From the NCBI GenBank assembly GCA_016217545.1, contig JACRHT010000017.1:744001-808000 (forward strand): a stretch of 64,000 nucleotides of DNA, in the 5' to 3' direction. Of this stretch, positions 1-7,223 are shown one piece after another. Position 1 is the first letter of the stretch, and the number at the start of each line of letters is the position of its first letter. The stretch comes from Opitutia bacterium (GTDB taxonomy: Bacteria; Verrucomicrobiota; Verrucomicrobiia; Opitutales; Opitutaceae). The notes beneath the pieces are model-generated. The model worked only from the letters and a program-made list of their open reading frames with translations, had not been told where the DNA came from and searched no databases. Position numbers and translations under genes: made by a program.

Positions 1-389
1 CCAGCCCACGCGCCGTGCACGAGATCGGGCGGATCGCGGCGGAACTCGCGGTAGAAGCACCCGGCGAAACCGGCCCCGAGCATGTTCTCCCAGAAATTCA
101 GCCACGCCGGTGGGGCGCGCATGATCACGCCCTCGAAGAGATCGCGAACGATGCGCGGACGCCGCAGGCAGTTCCACGGAATCGTGAACACGAACAACGG
201 CACGAGCTTCCAGAGATTGAAGGTGCGCACCGGACGGCCGCGAAACTCACCGCCGCCACCCCACAGCGAGTAGAGCCGCACGTCGACGCCGTGGTCGATC
301 AATGCCGCAACGTCGCGCTGCAGGAACGTTTCCGAGGTCTTCGGAAAGGTCGTGAACAGAAACGCGACTTTGAGCGGGCGAGCGGGCAA
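1..389 (-). CDS. Glycosyltransferase, GT4-like, N-terminal part (runs off window)
   Basis: This is the amino-terminal part, about 129 codons, of a gene that leaves the window at its left edge. The start is a TTG at 389-387. An in-frame TAG at 404-402 excludes a longer product, and no ATG or GTG lies between them. The protein opens LKVAFLFTTFPKTSETFLQ, the first strand and loop of GT-B enzymes of the WcaL/AmsK kind (FPxxSETF), and continues with a basic, aromatic-rich stretch (FNLWKLVPLFVF, PPAWLNFWENMLGAGF). It presumably transfers a sugar in polysaccharide or glycolipid synthesis at the inner membrane. It lies downstream of, and on the same strand as, the lipid-type operon at 957-5324, but the oppositely oriented lipoprotein gene separates them. 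The donor-binding half is not visible, so the subfamily is inferred. Confidence 0.7.
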   Translation of the reverse strand, partial: MPARPLKVAFLFTTFPKTSETFLQRDVAALIDHGVDVRLYSLWGGGGEFRGRPVRTFNLWKLVPLFVFTIPWNCLRRPRIVRDLFEGVIMRAPPAWLNFWENMLGAGFAGCFYREFRRDPPDLVHGAWA

Positions 390-496
390 GCAGCCGATGA
401 ACTAGCCACGAAGCGGCTCGCAGGGACACAAAAAAGATGCGATCCTGCTCGCTCCGACTTTTCCCCAAGTGCATCGTCTGATGCCGAATCCGCCCG

Positions 497-916
497 ATGA
501 ATCGCTGGTTTCATCTCCCATCAGTCACCCTAGTTGCATGGATTCTCGCCGGCTGCGCGTCGCAACCTCCGCCGCCGAAGCCCGACCGTGGCCCGTCCAG
601 TCCTCTGTTCGGCCAATTGCAGGCGCTCGACCCGGCGAAGAACGCGAACGACTCGTTGCCCGTGCCCATACGGCGAATCGCGCCGAACTACCCCATCGAG
701 CTCCGGGAGAAAAAGATCACTGGGCAAGCTCGCGTGGAGTTCATCGTTGAACCCGACGGTTCAGTGCAGCTCGCCCGAGTCGTCAACGCAACCCATCCGG
801 GCTTTGCCGCGCCGGCACAACAGTGCGTGCTTCAATGGAAATTCGCCCCGGGCCGAAAAGATGGCGTGCCGGTTCGCTGCGCGAGCGAGGTGGCGATTCA
901 GTTCGCTCTCGATTGA
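497..916 (+). CDS. TonB C-terminal domain lipoprotein
   Basis: A 139-residue protein with a lipoprotein signal sequence: hydrophobic residues 7-18 and the lipobox L17-A18-G19-C20, so mature C20 should be lipidated. A short proline-rich linker follows (QPPPPKP). Residues about 57-137 match the TonB C-terminal fold, with the RIAPNYPIELREKKITG entry motif, the VEFIVEPDGSV hairpin, and a WKFAPGRKDGVPV strand near the end. TonB-C lipoproteins lacking the TonB transmembrane anchor are common in Verrucomicrobiota; their partner is unknown. ExbB/ExbD genes are not nearby, so it is unlikely to be the energy-coupling TonB itself. The gene is convergent with the glycosyltransferase at 957-2168. Family assignment is good; function is open. 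Confidence 0.75.
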   Translation: MNRWFHLPSVTLVAWILAGCASQPPPPKPDRGPSSPLFGQLQALDPAKNANDSLPVPIRRIAPNYPIELREKKITGQARVEFIVEPDGSVQLARVVNATHPGFAAPAQQCVLQWKFAPGRKDGVPVRCASEVAIQFALD

Positions 917-956
917 GCGGACGCTTCCGGCCACGAGCCCACTCAATTTCACGCGT

Positions 957-2168
957 CTATTTCGTCTTCGGCGGCGGGAACGCGCGGGGCTTCAGGCGGG
1001 TGCCGCTGACTTGTTGCGCGAGGTCGACGAGTTCGGTGATGACGGTCGTCGGCTCCTCGTCGTAGCGGAGCGAAAGGAATCGCTCGCGGAGCTCGCGATA
1101 ATCCTGCGGCGTTTCCTGCCAGCGCTTGATCAGCGCGGCGAAATCGTCGGCGTTGCGGATGATCTCCGCGCCGTGACCATTGCGGAAGAATTTCACCGTG
1201 AGTTCCTCCTGAGGCATGACACCGCCGAAGGCGTTGAAAATGATCGGGCACTCGAAGTGCAGCGCCTTCGCGCAAGTTGTCGTGCCGCCGCGCGTGACGG
1301 TCGCATCGCTCACCTGTAGGAGCAGGTGCACTTCCTCGGAGAAACCGTCGACGAAGCAGTTGAGTTCCGGGTGCTCGTTGCGCCAGTGCAGCACGTCGTT
1401 GTAGGCGTCGCGATTGCGGCCGCAGATGACGATGGCCTGCACGCGGTCGCCGTAGGGCAGGAGCCGCGGGAGGAGCTCAAGATGGTTGTTGGCGCCGTTG
1501 CCGCCGGTCGCGAGGAAGACCGTGAACAGGTCGGGACGCAGCTCGAGAGTGTCGACGAGATAATCGCGCTTGGCGCTCGCGGTCTTGAGCACCTCGAGGT
1601 GCGCGCGCGGGCGCATGAGGTGGCCGCGGACGCGGGTGCGCTCGCGGGGCATGCCGAGTTTCACGGCATAGTCGCTGGCGGTCGGCGTGCGCGAAATGTA
1701 GAGGTCCGCCGTCGGCTCGACCCAGTTCACGCTGTAGCCGAAGCCGCCGGAGAACTCGCCGCAATAGGTCGCACAGCGCACCTTGTCCGCGCCGAGCATT
1801 TTGCGCGCGAGTTGGAAGTAGCCGCGATTCAGGCAGTCGTGGACGCTGAAGATGAGGTGCGGCCGGTAGTCGAGGAGCACCTTCTCGTAGTAGCGGCGGC
1901 CCCAGGAAACCGAGCGGCGATTCAGGAGGCTGAGCAGCTCGACGAAGAGGAAGAATGCCTTGTGGATCCACGGGGACTTTTTCTGGATCCAGTTGTAGAA
2001 CTCGACGCCCCACCGGAAAAACGTGGAGGACTTTTCGAGCATCTGCTCGATGCGCACGTCGACGTCGTGGCGGTAGAGTTCGAAGCACCACTCGGCAAAG
2101 GCTTGGGCGCGCGCGTCGTGGCCGGCGCCGGTCGAGGAGGTCAGTATGAGGATGCGGACGCGCGCCAT
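957..2168 (-). CDS. MGDG-synthase-like glycosyltransferase
   Basis: A 403-residue GT-B enzyme. The N-terminus VRILILTSSTGAGHDARAQA is the hallmark of the monogalactosyldiacylglycerol synthase family (TGxGHxxAAxA), with His17 where the family has its conserved His. The C-terminal half has VTRGGTTTCAKALHFECPII and a following FFRNGHGAEIIRN, which match the nucleotide-sugar site of GT28-type enzymes. Members glycosylate a membrane lipid such as diacylglycerol or a hydroxy-fatty acid at the cytoplasmic membrane face. It is the last gene of the ACP-FabZ / ketosynthase / SDR operon and starts 1 bp after the SDR stop codon, so translational coupling is likely. A lipid acceptor made by that operon is an inference from context. 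Sugar and acceptor cannot be read from sequence. Confidence 0.82.
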   Translation of the reverse strand: MARVRILILTSSTGAGHDARAQAFAEWCFELYRHDVDVRIEQMLEKSSTFFRWGVEFYNWIQKKSPWIHKAFFLFVELLSLLNRRSVSWGRRYYEKVLLDYRPHLIFSVHDCLNRGYFQLARKMLGADKVRCATYCGEFSGGFGYSVNWVEPTADLYISRTPTASDYAVKLGMPRERTRVRGHLMRPRAHLEVLKTASAKRDYLVDTLELRPDLFTVFLATGGNGANNHLELLPRLLPYGDRVQAIVICGRNRDAYNDVLHWRNEHPELNCFVDGFSEEVHLLLQVSDATVTRGGTTTCAKALHFECPIIFNAFGGVMPQEELTVKFFRNGHGAEIIRNADDFAALIKRWQETPQDYRELRERFLSLRYDEEPTTVITELVDLAQQVSGTRLKPRAFPPPKTK

Positions 2169-2169
2169 G

Positions 2170-2988
2170 TCAGAGATCGAAGTATTTGCCGATGATCGCG
2201 CGCCGGAGCGACAGCGAACCGAAACGCGCGAGGAACGGGCTGACGACCGCCTGGAAGAAACGTCCGGTGCGCACCGTGCCGCTGCGGCCGCGTTGCAGGG
2301 CGCGGCGGAGGGAATCGGCGGCGTGTGCCGGCGCCGGGCCGCCCTCCATCAGACGGTGGAACGCGGCCCAGACGCGTTCTTGTTTGGCGTCGGCGAGTTT
2401 TTCCGGGCGCACGACCGCGCCTTCGAAATCGGTGCGATAATCGCCCGGGCGGAAATCGATCACGGCGACGCCGGTGCCGGCGGTCTCGAACATCAGGCTC
2501 TCGTTCAGCGCACTGAGGCCGGACTTCACGACGTTGTAGGTCGCCTGGTAGGGCATCGGGAACTCGGCGGCGAGCGACGAGATGTTCACCAGCACGCCGC
2601 GCTTGCGCGCGAGTAGGCCGCGGAGCGCCGCGTGCGAAAGGCGCGCGGTGTTCACCAGCATGATTTCCAGCTGGCGTTGCCAGAGCGCAAAATCGGTCTC
2701 GGCGAAACTGCCGAAGGCGCCGAAACCGGCGTTGTTGATCACGATATCGAAGCCACCGGCGGCGCGGTCCGCTTCGAGAAAAACGCGCTCGGCCGCGGCG
2801 CCGTCGCCGAGTTCGAGCGCGACGGCGTGGAAGCGCTCGCGCGGGGCGAGGCGTTTTGTATCGCGCGCGGTGCCCCACACCTCGACGCCTTCCGCGAGCA
2901 ACATCTCCGTGAAGGCCAGCCCGAGTCCGGTGCTGGCGCCGGTCACGAAGGCGGTGCGGTAGCGCGACGAAAGCGGGGCGGCGCTCAT
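2170..2988 (-). CDS. Short-chain dehydrogenase/reductase (probable 3-ketoacyl reductase)
   Basis: A 272-residue classical SDR. The dinucleotide motif TGASTGLG is at residues 16-23, NNAG at about 86-89, and the catalytic Ser138 with Y151-x3-K155 are all present, so an active NAD(P)-dependent oxidoreductase is expected. It starts 7 bp downstream of the ketosynthase stop and is followed after 1 bp by the MGDG-type glycosyltransferase. In this setting the simplest job is reduction of a 3-ketoacyl-ACP to the 3-hydroxyacyl-ACP that the FabZ domain would dehydrate. The sequence alone does not separate a FabG function from other SDR substrates; compared with FabG (about 245 residues) it has a longer C-terminal tail. 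Confidence 0.85.
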   Translation of the reverse strand: MSAAPLSSRYRTAFVTGASTGLGLAFTEMLLAEGVEVWGTARDTKRLAPRERFHAVALELGDGAAAERVFLEADRAAGGFDIVINNAGFGAFGSFAETDFALWQRQLEIMLVNTARLSHAALRGLLARKRGVLVNISSLAAEFPMPYQATYNVVKSGLSALNESLMFETAGTGVAVIDFRPGDYRTDFEGAVVRPEKLADAKQERVWAAFHRLMEGGPAPAHAADSLRRALQRGRSGTVRTGRFFQAVVSPFLARFGSLSLRRAIIGKYFDL

Positions 2989-2995
2989 CGGCGGC

Positions 2996-4255
2996 TCAGA
3001 CGCTCTTCAGCACGAGGGCGACGTTGGCGCCGCCGAAGCCGCTGCTGTTACTGAGCACGACGTTCGGGCGGTTGGGCAGCGTGGAGCGGATGATGTTCAG
3101 TCCTTCGCAGGCCGGGTCGAGTTTCGTGATGTGCGCCGAGCCGGGCATGAAGCCCTCGCGGATCGCGACGGCGCAAAACGCCGCCTCCATCGCGCCGGCG
3201 AGCGAGAGCCCGTGGCCGGTCAGCGCCTTCGTGCTGCTGATGGCGGGACGCGTCGGGGCGTTGCCGAAAATGGCCTTGAGGGCGCGCGCCTCGGACATGT
3301 CGCCGATGGGCGTCGAGGTGGCGTGGGCGTTCACGTAGTCGACTTGGTCGGGCGTGATGTCGGCGGCCTTGAAGGCGTTTTCGATCGCGATGCGCAATCC
3401 GGTGCCTTCGGGGTGCGAGATGGCGACGTTGTGGCCGTCGGAGGCCTGGCCCCAGCCGGCGACTTCGCAGTAGATTTTCGCACCGCGGCGCTCGACCTCT
3501 TCCTCGCTCTCGAGCACCACGACCGTCGCGCCGCCGGTGCCGACGAAGCCATCGCGCGCCGCGTCGAACGGGCGCGAGGCTTGCGCGGGATCGGTTTGGA
3601 CGGAGAGCGCGCGCATGCCGGCGAACGGCAGGATGCTCTCGACGTTGCCGTCTTCGGCGCCGACGACGAACATGCGTTTCTGGCGGCCGAGAGTGATTTC
3701 GTCGTAGGCGAAACCGAGGGCGTGGGCCGACGAAGCGCAAGCGGAGGAGAAGCCGGTGGACGCGCCCTTGATCTTAAAATGCGAGACGAGATTGAAGTTA
3801 ACCGTGCCGGCGATGGACGCGACGATGCCGAGCGGCTGGCAGCGCATGACGCCGAATTTCCGCAGGCGCTCCAGGTAGTAGCCGAGCAGGAAGGGTGAAC
3901 CACCGGACGCGGCGTAGAGGCCGGTGTCGTTGTTCGAGTAGTCGGCCTCGGTGAGTTTCGCGTCTTCGAGGGCTTGGAGCATCGCGCAGTAGGCGTAGAC
4001 GCCGTGCGGCGCCATGCCGCGGAGCAATTCGCGGCGAATGCTGTAGCGGGCGGGAAATTTCCAGTCCTCCGCGTCGGTCGTGTCGGTTTGGAAGTCCTTG
4101 ATCGGAGCGGCGACCTTGACCGGGATGTCCGGCTTCTGGAACGGCGGGTAGAGCACCATGCCGTGGCGCAACTCGCGCAAGCTCTCCGTGACGGTGGCGA
4201 GATCGTTGCCGATGCTCGTGATGAAGCCGACGCCGGTGATGTAGACTTTGCGCAT
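2996..4255 (-). CDS. Beta-ketoacyl-ACP synthase (KAS II/FabF-like)
   Basis: A 419-residue condensing enzyme of normal FabF length. The Cys-His-His triad is intact: C173 in GFSSACASSAHAL, H311 in VNAHATSTPIGD and H348 in KALTGHGLS, with K343 as the conserved lysine; the RPFDAARDGF motif is also present. It should catalyse decarboxylative condensation of an acyl-enzyme with malonyl-ACP. It is the second gene of the operon led by the ACP-FabZ fusion, 115 bp after it, and is followed 7 bp later by an SDR. Compared with housekeeping FabF its N-terminal 110 residues look divergent, which fits a specialised pathway. No chain-length-factor partner or acyltransferase gene is visible in the window. Confidence 0.88.
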   Translation of the reverse strand: MRKVYITGVGFITSIGNDLATVTESLRELRHGMVLYPPFQKPDIPVKVAAPIKDFQTDTTDAEDWKFPARYSIRRELLRGMAPHGVYAYCAMLQALEDAKLTEADYSNNDTGLYAASGGSPFLLGYYLERLRKFGVMRCQPLGIVASIAGTVNFNLVSHFKIKGASTGFSSACASSAHALGFAYDEITLGRQKRMFVVGAEDGNVESILPFAGMRALSVQTDPAQASRPFDAARDGFVGTGGATVVVLESEEEVERRGAKIYCEVAGWGQASDGHNVAISHPEGTGLRIAIENAFKAADITPDQVDYVNAHATSTPIGDMSEARALKAIFGNAPTRPAISSTKALTGHGLSLAGAMEAAFCAVAIREGFMPGSAHITKLDPACEGLNIIRSTLPNRPNVVLSNSSGFGGANVALVLKSV

Positions 4256-4370
4256 GAGTGAGGTCAGGGGCGTCGCCGAGCGGGGGCCGGCGACAGAATC
4301 GGGACACTCAAGAGCGTTTCGCCGGGCCGGTCAACAGGCCCGTGCAAAACGGAAGCCATCCAGCTCGCGC

Positions 4371-5324
4371 TCAGGCCGTGGCTGCGGTGGGCTGCGAGCC
4401 GGTGCTCTCGATCTGCTTGCCGACCGCGTCGGCCGGCGCCGCGACGGCGGCGGGCTGGGCGGTTTCCTCGGCAAAGGCGAAGGTGAGCGTGATTTCCTCG
4501 GCGATCGCAGCCTTCTCCTGGCCGACGCGAATCTGGCCTTCGAAGGTGGCGAGCGGGAGCTTCAGGCGCTTCGGCTTGATCGAGAGACTGAGCACGTCAC
4601 CCGGACGGCACACGCGGTGGCAGCGGACGCCTTCGCAGGAGGTGAAGAAAATCATCTTCGGGTCGACCGTCTTGCCGGCTTCGCCGATCTGGGCCTCAAG
4701 GAGGAAGAGCACACCCAGTTGGCCGAGCGCTTCGAGCATGATCGAGGCGGGCAGCACGGGGTTGTCCTTGAAGTGACCCTGGAGAAAGAACTCCTGGCCG
4801 CTGATCTTGTATTTGGCGTTGGCGCCGTGCGCGCTAACCGAGGCTTCGCTCAGGAACAGGAACGGCGGCTGGATCGGCATGATCGACGCGATTTGCTCGA
4901 TCGGGAGAAATTTGGTGGGCTTCGGGAGGGGCAAGCCGCGGACCTTGCACTCGATGAAGGTCTTCACGTCGCCAACCGTGCGGAGGTGGCGCAGCTCTTC
5001 GTTGTTGATCGACATCTGCAGCACATCTTCCACGAGGATGACGATTTCCATCATCGTCAGCGAATCGATGCCGAGGTCCTCGATGATCCGCAGGTCGTCG
5101 TCTGCGTCCTTCAGCTTGGCGCGGAGGTCGGGCTCGACGAAGCGCTCAATGATGCCAAGGACGATGGCGGGCAGGTGCTCGGTGTTGCCGGTTTTGCGGA
5201 ACTGAGCCGCCGCCTCGTAAGTCGCCGCGGAGCAACGCTTCAAGGCCTCGCGAAGGTTTGCATCATCCTCGGGAGTAAACGGTTTGAGCTGAAATCCCGA
5301 AGGATTGTTAACTGCCTGTGCCAT
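4371..5324 (-). CDS. Acyl carrier protein fused to FabZ-like 3-hydroxyacyl-ACP dehydratase
   Basis: A 317-residue two-domain protein. Residues about 45-130 are an acyl carrier domain with the phosphopantetheine site in DLGIDSLTMME, Ser88. Residues about 140-290 are a hotdog dehydratase: GHFKDNPVLPASIMLEALGQ carries the catalytic pair H184 and E198, with the 14-residue spacing of FabZ. The last 30 residues are Ala/Pro/Thr-rich and probably disordered. FabZ normally stands alone, so joining the carrier to its dehydratase suggests a channelled, dedicated acyl chain. It heads the operon ACP-DH, KS, SDR, glycosyltransferase, and a plausible promoter lies directly before the ATG (5332-5361). Domain calls are firm; the product is inferred. 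Confidence 0.85.
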   Translation of the reverse strand: MAQAVNNPSGFQLKPFTPEDDANLREALKRCSAATYEAAAQFRKTGNTEHLPAIVLGIIERFVEPDLRAKLKDADDDLRIIEDLGIDSLTMMEIVILVEDVLQMSINNEELRHLRTVGDVKTFIECKVRGLPLPKPTKFLPIEQIASIMPIQPPFLFLSEASVSAHGANAKYKISGQEFFLQGHFKDNPVLPASIMLEALGQLGVLFLLEAQIGEAGKTVDPKMIFFTSCEGVRCHRVCRPGDVLSLSIKPKRLKLPLATFEGQIRVGQEKAAIAEEITLTFAFAEETAQPAAVAAPADAVGKQIESTGSQPTAATA

Positions 5325-5331
5325 TTGGGGA

Positions 5332-5361
5332 GAATTAGGTGAACCTGCCTGAGAGTGTAAA
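5332..5361 (-). promoter_or_regulatory. Candidate sigma70-type promoter, possibly leaderless
   Basis: Read on the minus strand, TTTACA (5361-5356) is followed after 18 bases by TAATTC (5337-5332). The -10-like element ends only 7 bases before the ATG of the ACP-FabZ gene at 5324, so transcription from it would begin at or next to the start codon and give a leaderless message. No Shine-Dalgarno sequence precedes the ATG. This is a motif match only. Confidence 0.33.
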
Positions 5362-5483
5362 CCCTAAAAACCTAGGGGCCGGGTGGCCGATGGTGCCGCC
5401 GTTACGACAACGAAGCCCCGCAAAGCCTCCATTAATAATTCGCTGGCGGCGGCACCCTCCCCCAGCCTAAACCCAACGTTCCC

Positions 5484-6653
5484 ATGTCCGAACCTACCCA
5501 GCCACGCCTCGTGACCGTGACGCACGAGTTCTTTCCCCATCGCGGTGGCATCGCGGTCTACACCGCGGAGATGGCTGCGGCGGCTTCGCGGTTGGGCTAT
5601 GCCGTGGAGGTTTGGGCGCCGAAACTCCCAAGCAAAACGACCGAGCCCACCTGGCCTTTCCAAGTCAACCGGCTGAATATCGACGGCTCCCACAGCCTCC
5701 TCAACCAGTGGCGGACAGCGCGCCACCTCCTGCGCCACCGCGAGCACTGGGAGGACGCGACCCTCTACGTCCCCGAGCCGGGGCCGCTGCTGTCGATGGC
5801 GCTCCTGCAGTTCTTCGACATTCTGCCCCCGGGCAAACTGGTCATCACGCTCCACGGCTCCGAGATTCTGAAACTCGCCATGCGCCCGCTCATGCGCGCG
5901 AGCGCCCGGCGGCTCTTCGACCGCGCCGACCGCATCAGCGTCGTCAGCCGCTACGCCGAACGTCTGCTCGTTGACCTCTTCCCCGACACCGCCCCCAAGG
6001 TCGTTCTCACCCCCGGCGCACTCCGCGCCGACTTTGCATCCGCCAATCTGCCCGGGCCGCGCGCACCGAAAGACCGCATCGTCATCCTCACCGTCGCGCG
6101 CATCCACCCCCGCAAGGGCCAGCTCCGCGTCCTCCAAGCCCTCAAAGCCCTCCCGTCCCCCCTGCGGGCCCGGCTCGAATACTGGATCGTCGGCGGACAC
6201 GGCAAAGAGAACTACGAACCCGCCATCCGCGCCGCCGCCACCGAAGCCGGCTTCCCGGTCAAATTCCTCGGCGACGTGCCCGACGCCGACCTCGGCCCGA
6301 TCTACGCCCAAGCCGACATCTTCGCGATGACGAGCATGCCGCACAAACTCAGCATCGAAGGCTTCGGTCTCGTCTACCTCGAGGCCGGCGCGCACGCCCT
6401 GCCGGTCGTCGCCCACGCCATCGGCGGCGTGCCCGAAGCCGTGATCGACGGCGAGACCGGCATCCTCGTGCCTCCCGACGACTCCGCCGCGCTGACCGCC
6501 GCCTTCGCTCGCCTGATCAACGACCCCGCGCTTTGCCGCCGCTTCGGCGCCGCCGGCCAGGCCCGCGCCCTCAGCCACACCTGGGACGCCGCCGCGCTCA
6601 CCTTGTTTGGACAACCCGCCGCGCCCGCCGCAACCACGCCCCCGCCGCAATGA
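5484..6653 (+). CDS. GT4-family glycosyltransferase
   Basis: A 389-residue GT-B enzyme. The acceptor-side entry motif is VTVTHEFFPHRGGIAVYTAEMA near residue 10; LVITLHGSEILKLAMRP and DRISVVSRYAERLL follow. The donor site has ILTVARIHPRKGQ, and FGLVYLEAGAHALPVVAHAI (the E-x7-E region) near residue 290, then GGVPEAVIDGETGILVPPDD. It should transfer a nucleotide-activated hexose to a lipid or glycan acceptor on the cytoplasmic face. It is transcribed divergently from the ACP-FabZ/KS/SDR/glycosyltransferase operon and overlaps the following thioesterase by 4 bases (ATGA), so the two are probably co-expressed. The acceptor is unknown; a lipid is suggested by the neighbours only. Confidence 0.85.
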   Translation: MSEPTQPRLVTVTHEFFPHRGGIAVYTAEMAAAASRLGYAVEVWAPKLPSKTTEPTWPFQVNRLNIDGSHSLLNQWRTARHLLRHREHWEDATLYVPEPGPLLSMALLQFFDILPPGKLVITLHGSEILKLAMRPLMRASARRLFDRADRISVVSRYAERLLVDLFPDTAPKVVLTPGALRADFASANLPGPRAPKDRIVILTVARIHPRKGQLRVLQALKALPSPLRARLEYWIVGGHGKENYEPAIRAAATEAGFPVKFLGDVPDADLGPIYAQADIFAMTSMPHKLSIEGFGLVYLEAGAHALPVVAHAIGGVPEAVIDGETGILVPPDDSAALTAAFARLINDPALCRRFGAAGQARALSHTWDAAALTLFGQPAAPAATTPPPQ

Positions 6654-7057
6654 TCGTCTCTCGCTCCACCGTTCACGTGCGCTACGCCGAAACCGACATG
6701 ATGGGCGTAGTCTACCACGGCAACTACCTCGCTTGGTTCGAAGTCGGCCGCACCAACCTCCTCAAGGAGCACGGCATCGTCTACCGCGACCTCGAAACGC
6801 AAGGCTACCTCCTGCCCGTGATCGAAGTCGGCGCGAAATACCTCCGTCCCGCACTCTACGACGACGAGATCACGGTCATCACGACCCTCGCCGAGAAACC
6901 GCTCCTGCGCATCCGCCTCGACTACGAAGTCAAACGCGGCGACGAGCTGCTCGTCACCGGCTTCACCGTCCACAGCTTCATCAACAAAAAGGGCGAGCCC
7001 GTCCGCCCGCCGCCCGTGTTCGCCGAGCGCATGCGCGCACTCTTCGCCGCGAAATAG
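6650..7057 (+). CDS. Acyl-CoA/acyl-ACP thioesterase, YbgC/4HBT type
   Basis: A 135-residue single hotdog protein. The start is the ATG that overlaps the previous stop (ATGA), not an upstream ATG at 6533 that would add 39 low-complexity residues read over the glycosyltransferase. Residues 9-25 read VRYAETDMMGVVYHGNY, the 4-hydroxybenzoyl-CoA thioesterase/YbgC signature with Asp15 as the probable nucleophile or general base. The rest follows the family to the end (YDDEITVITTLAEKPLLRIRLDYEVKR). It would release an acyl chain from CoA or ACP in the cytoplasm. Being coupled to a GT4 enzyme and next to a KS/SDR/ACP-FabZ operon, a role in off-loading the operon's acyl chain is plausible but unproven. 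Confidence 0.85.
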   Translation: MIVSRSTVHVRYAETDMMGVVYHGNYLAWFEVGRTNLLKEHGIVYRDLETQGYLLPVIEVGAKYLRPALYDDEITVITTLAEKPLLRIRLDYEVKRGDELLVTGFTVHSFINKKGEPVRPPPVFAERMRALFAAK

Positions 7058-7135
7058 CGCCGACCCGGTCGGACGTCGGCGCCCCCCACCGCCACCGGGA
7101 CGAAGGCGAGCATCTACACCATTTTCCAAAAATAA

Positions 7136-7214
7136 TGTAGCCGGGGTCGCTGACCCCGGAAAAGGGCTTTCCCAAGCGAAGCAGCGCCGACCGGGCGCAG
7201 CGAGCCCGGCTACA
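7136..7214. repeat. Composite REP/BIME-like palindrome, TGTAGC family
   Basis: An intergenic unit between convergent genes. TGTAGCCGGG at 7136-7145 is the exact reverse complement of CCCGGCTACA at 7205-7214. Inside are two hairpins: CCGGGGTC-GCT-GACCCCGG (7141-7159) and CCGGGC/GCCCGG (7191-7209). The TGTAGC head and the GGTC..GACC core recur at 46655, so this is a dispersed family. No transposase is adjacent. Confidence 0.7.
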
Positions 7215-7223
7215 GAAAAGGCC

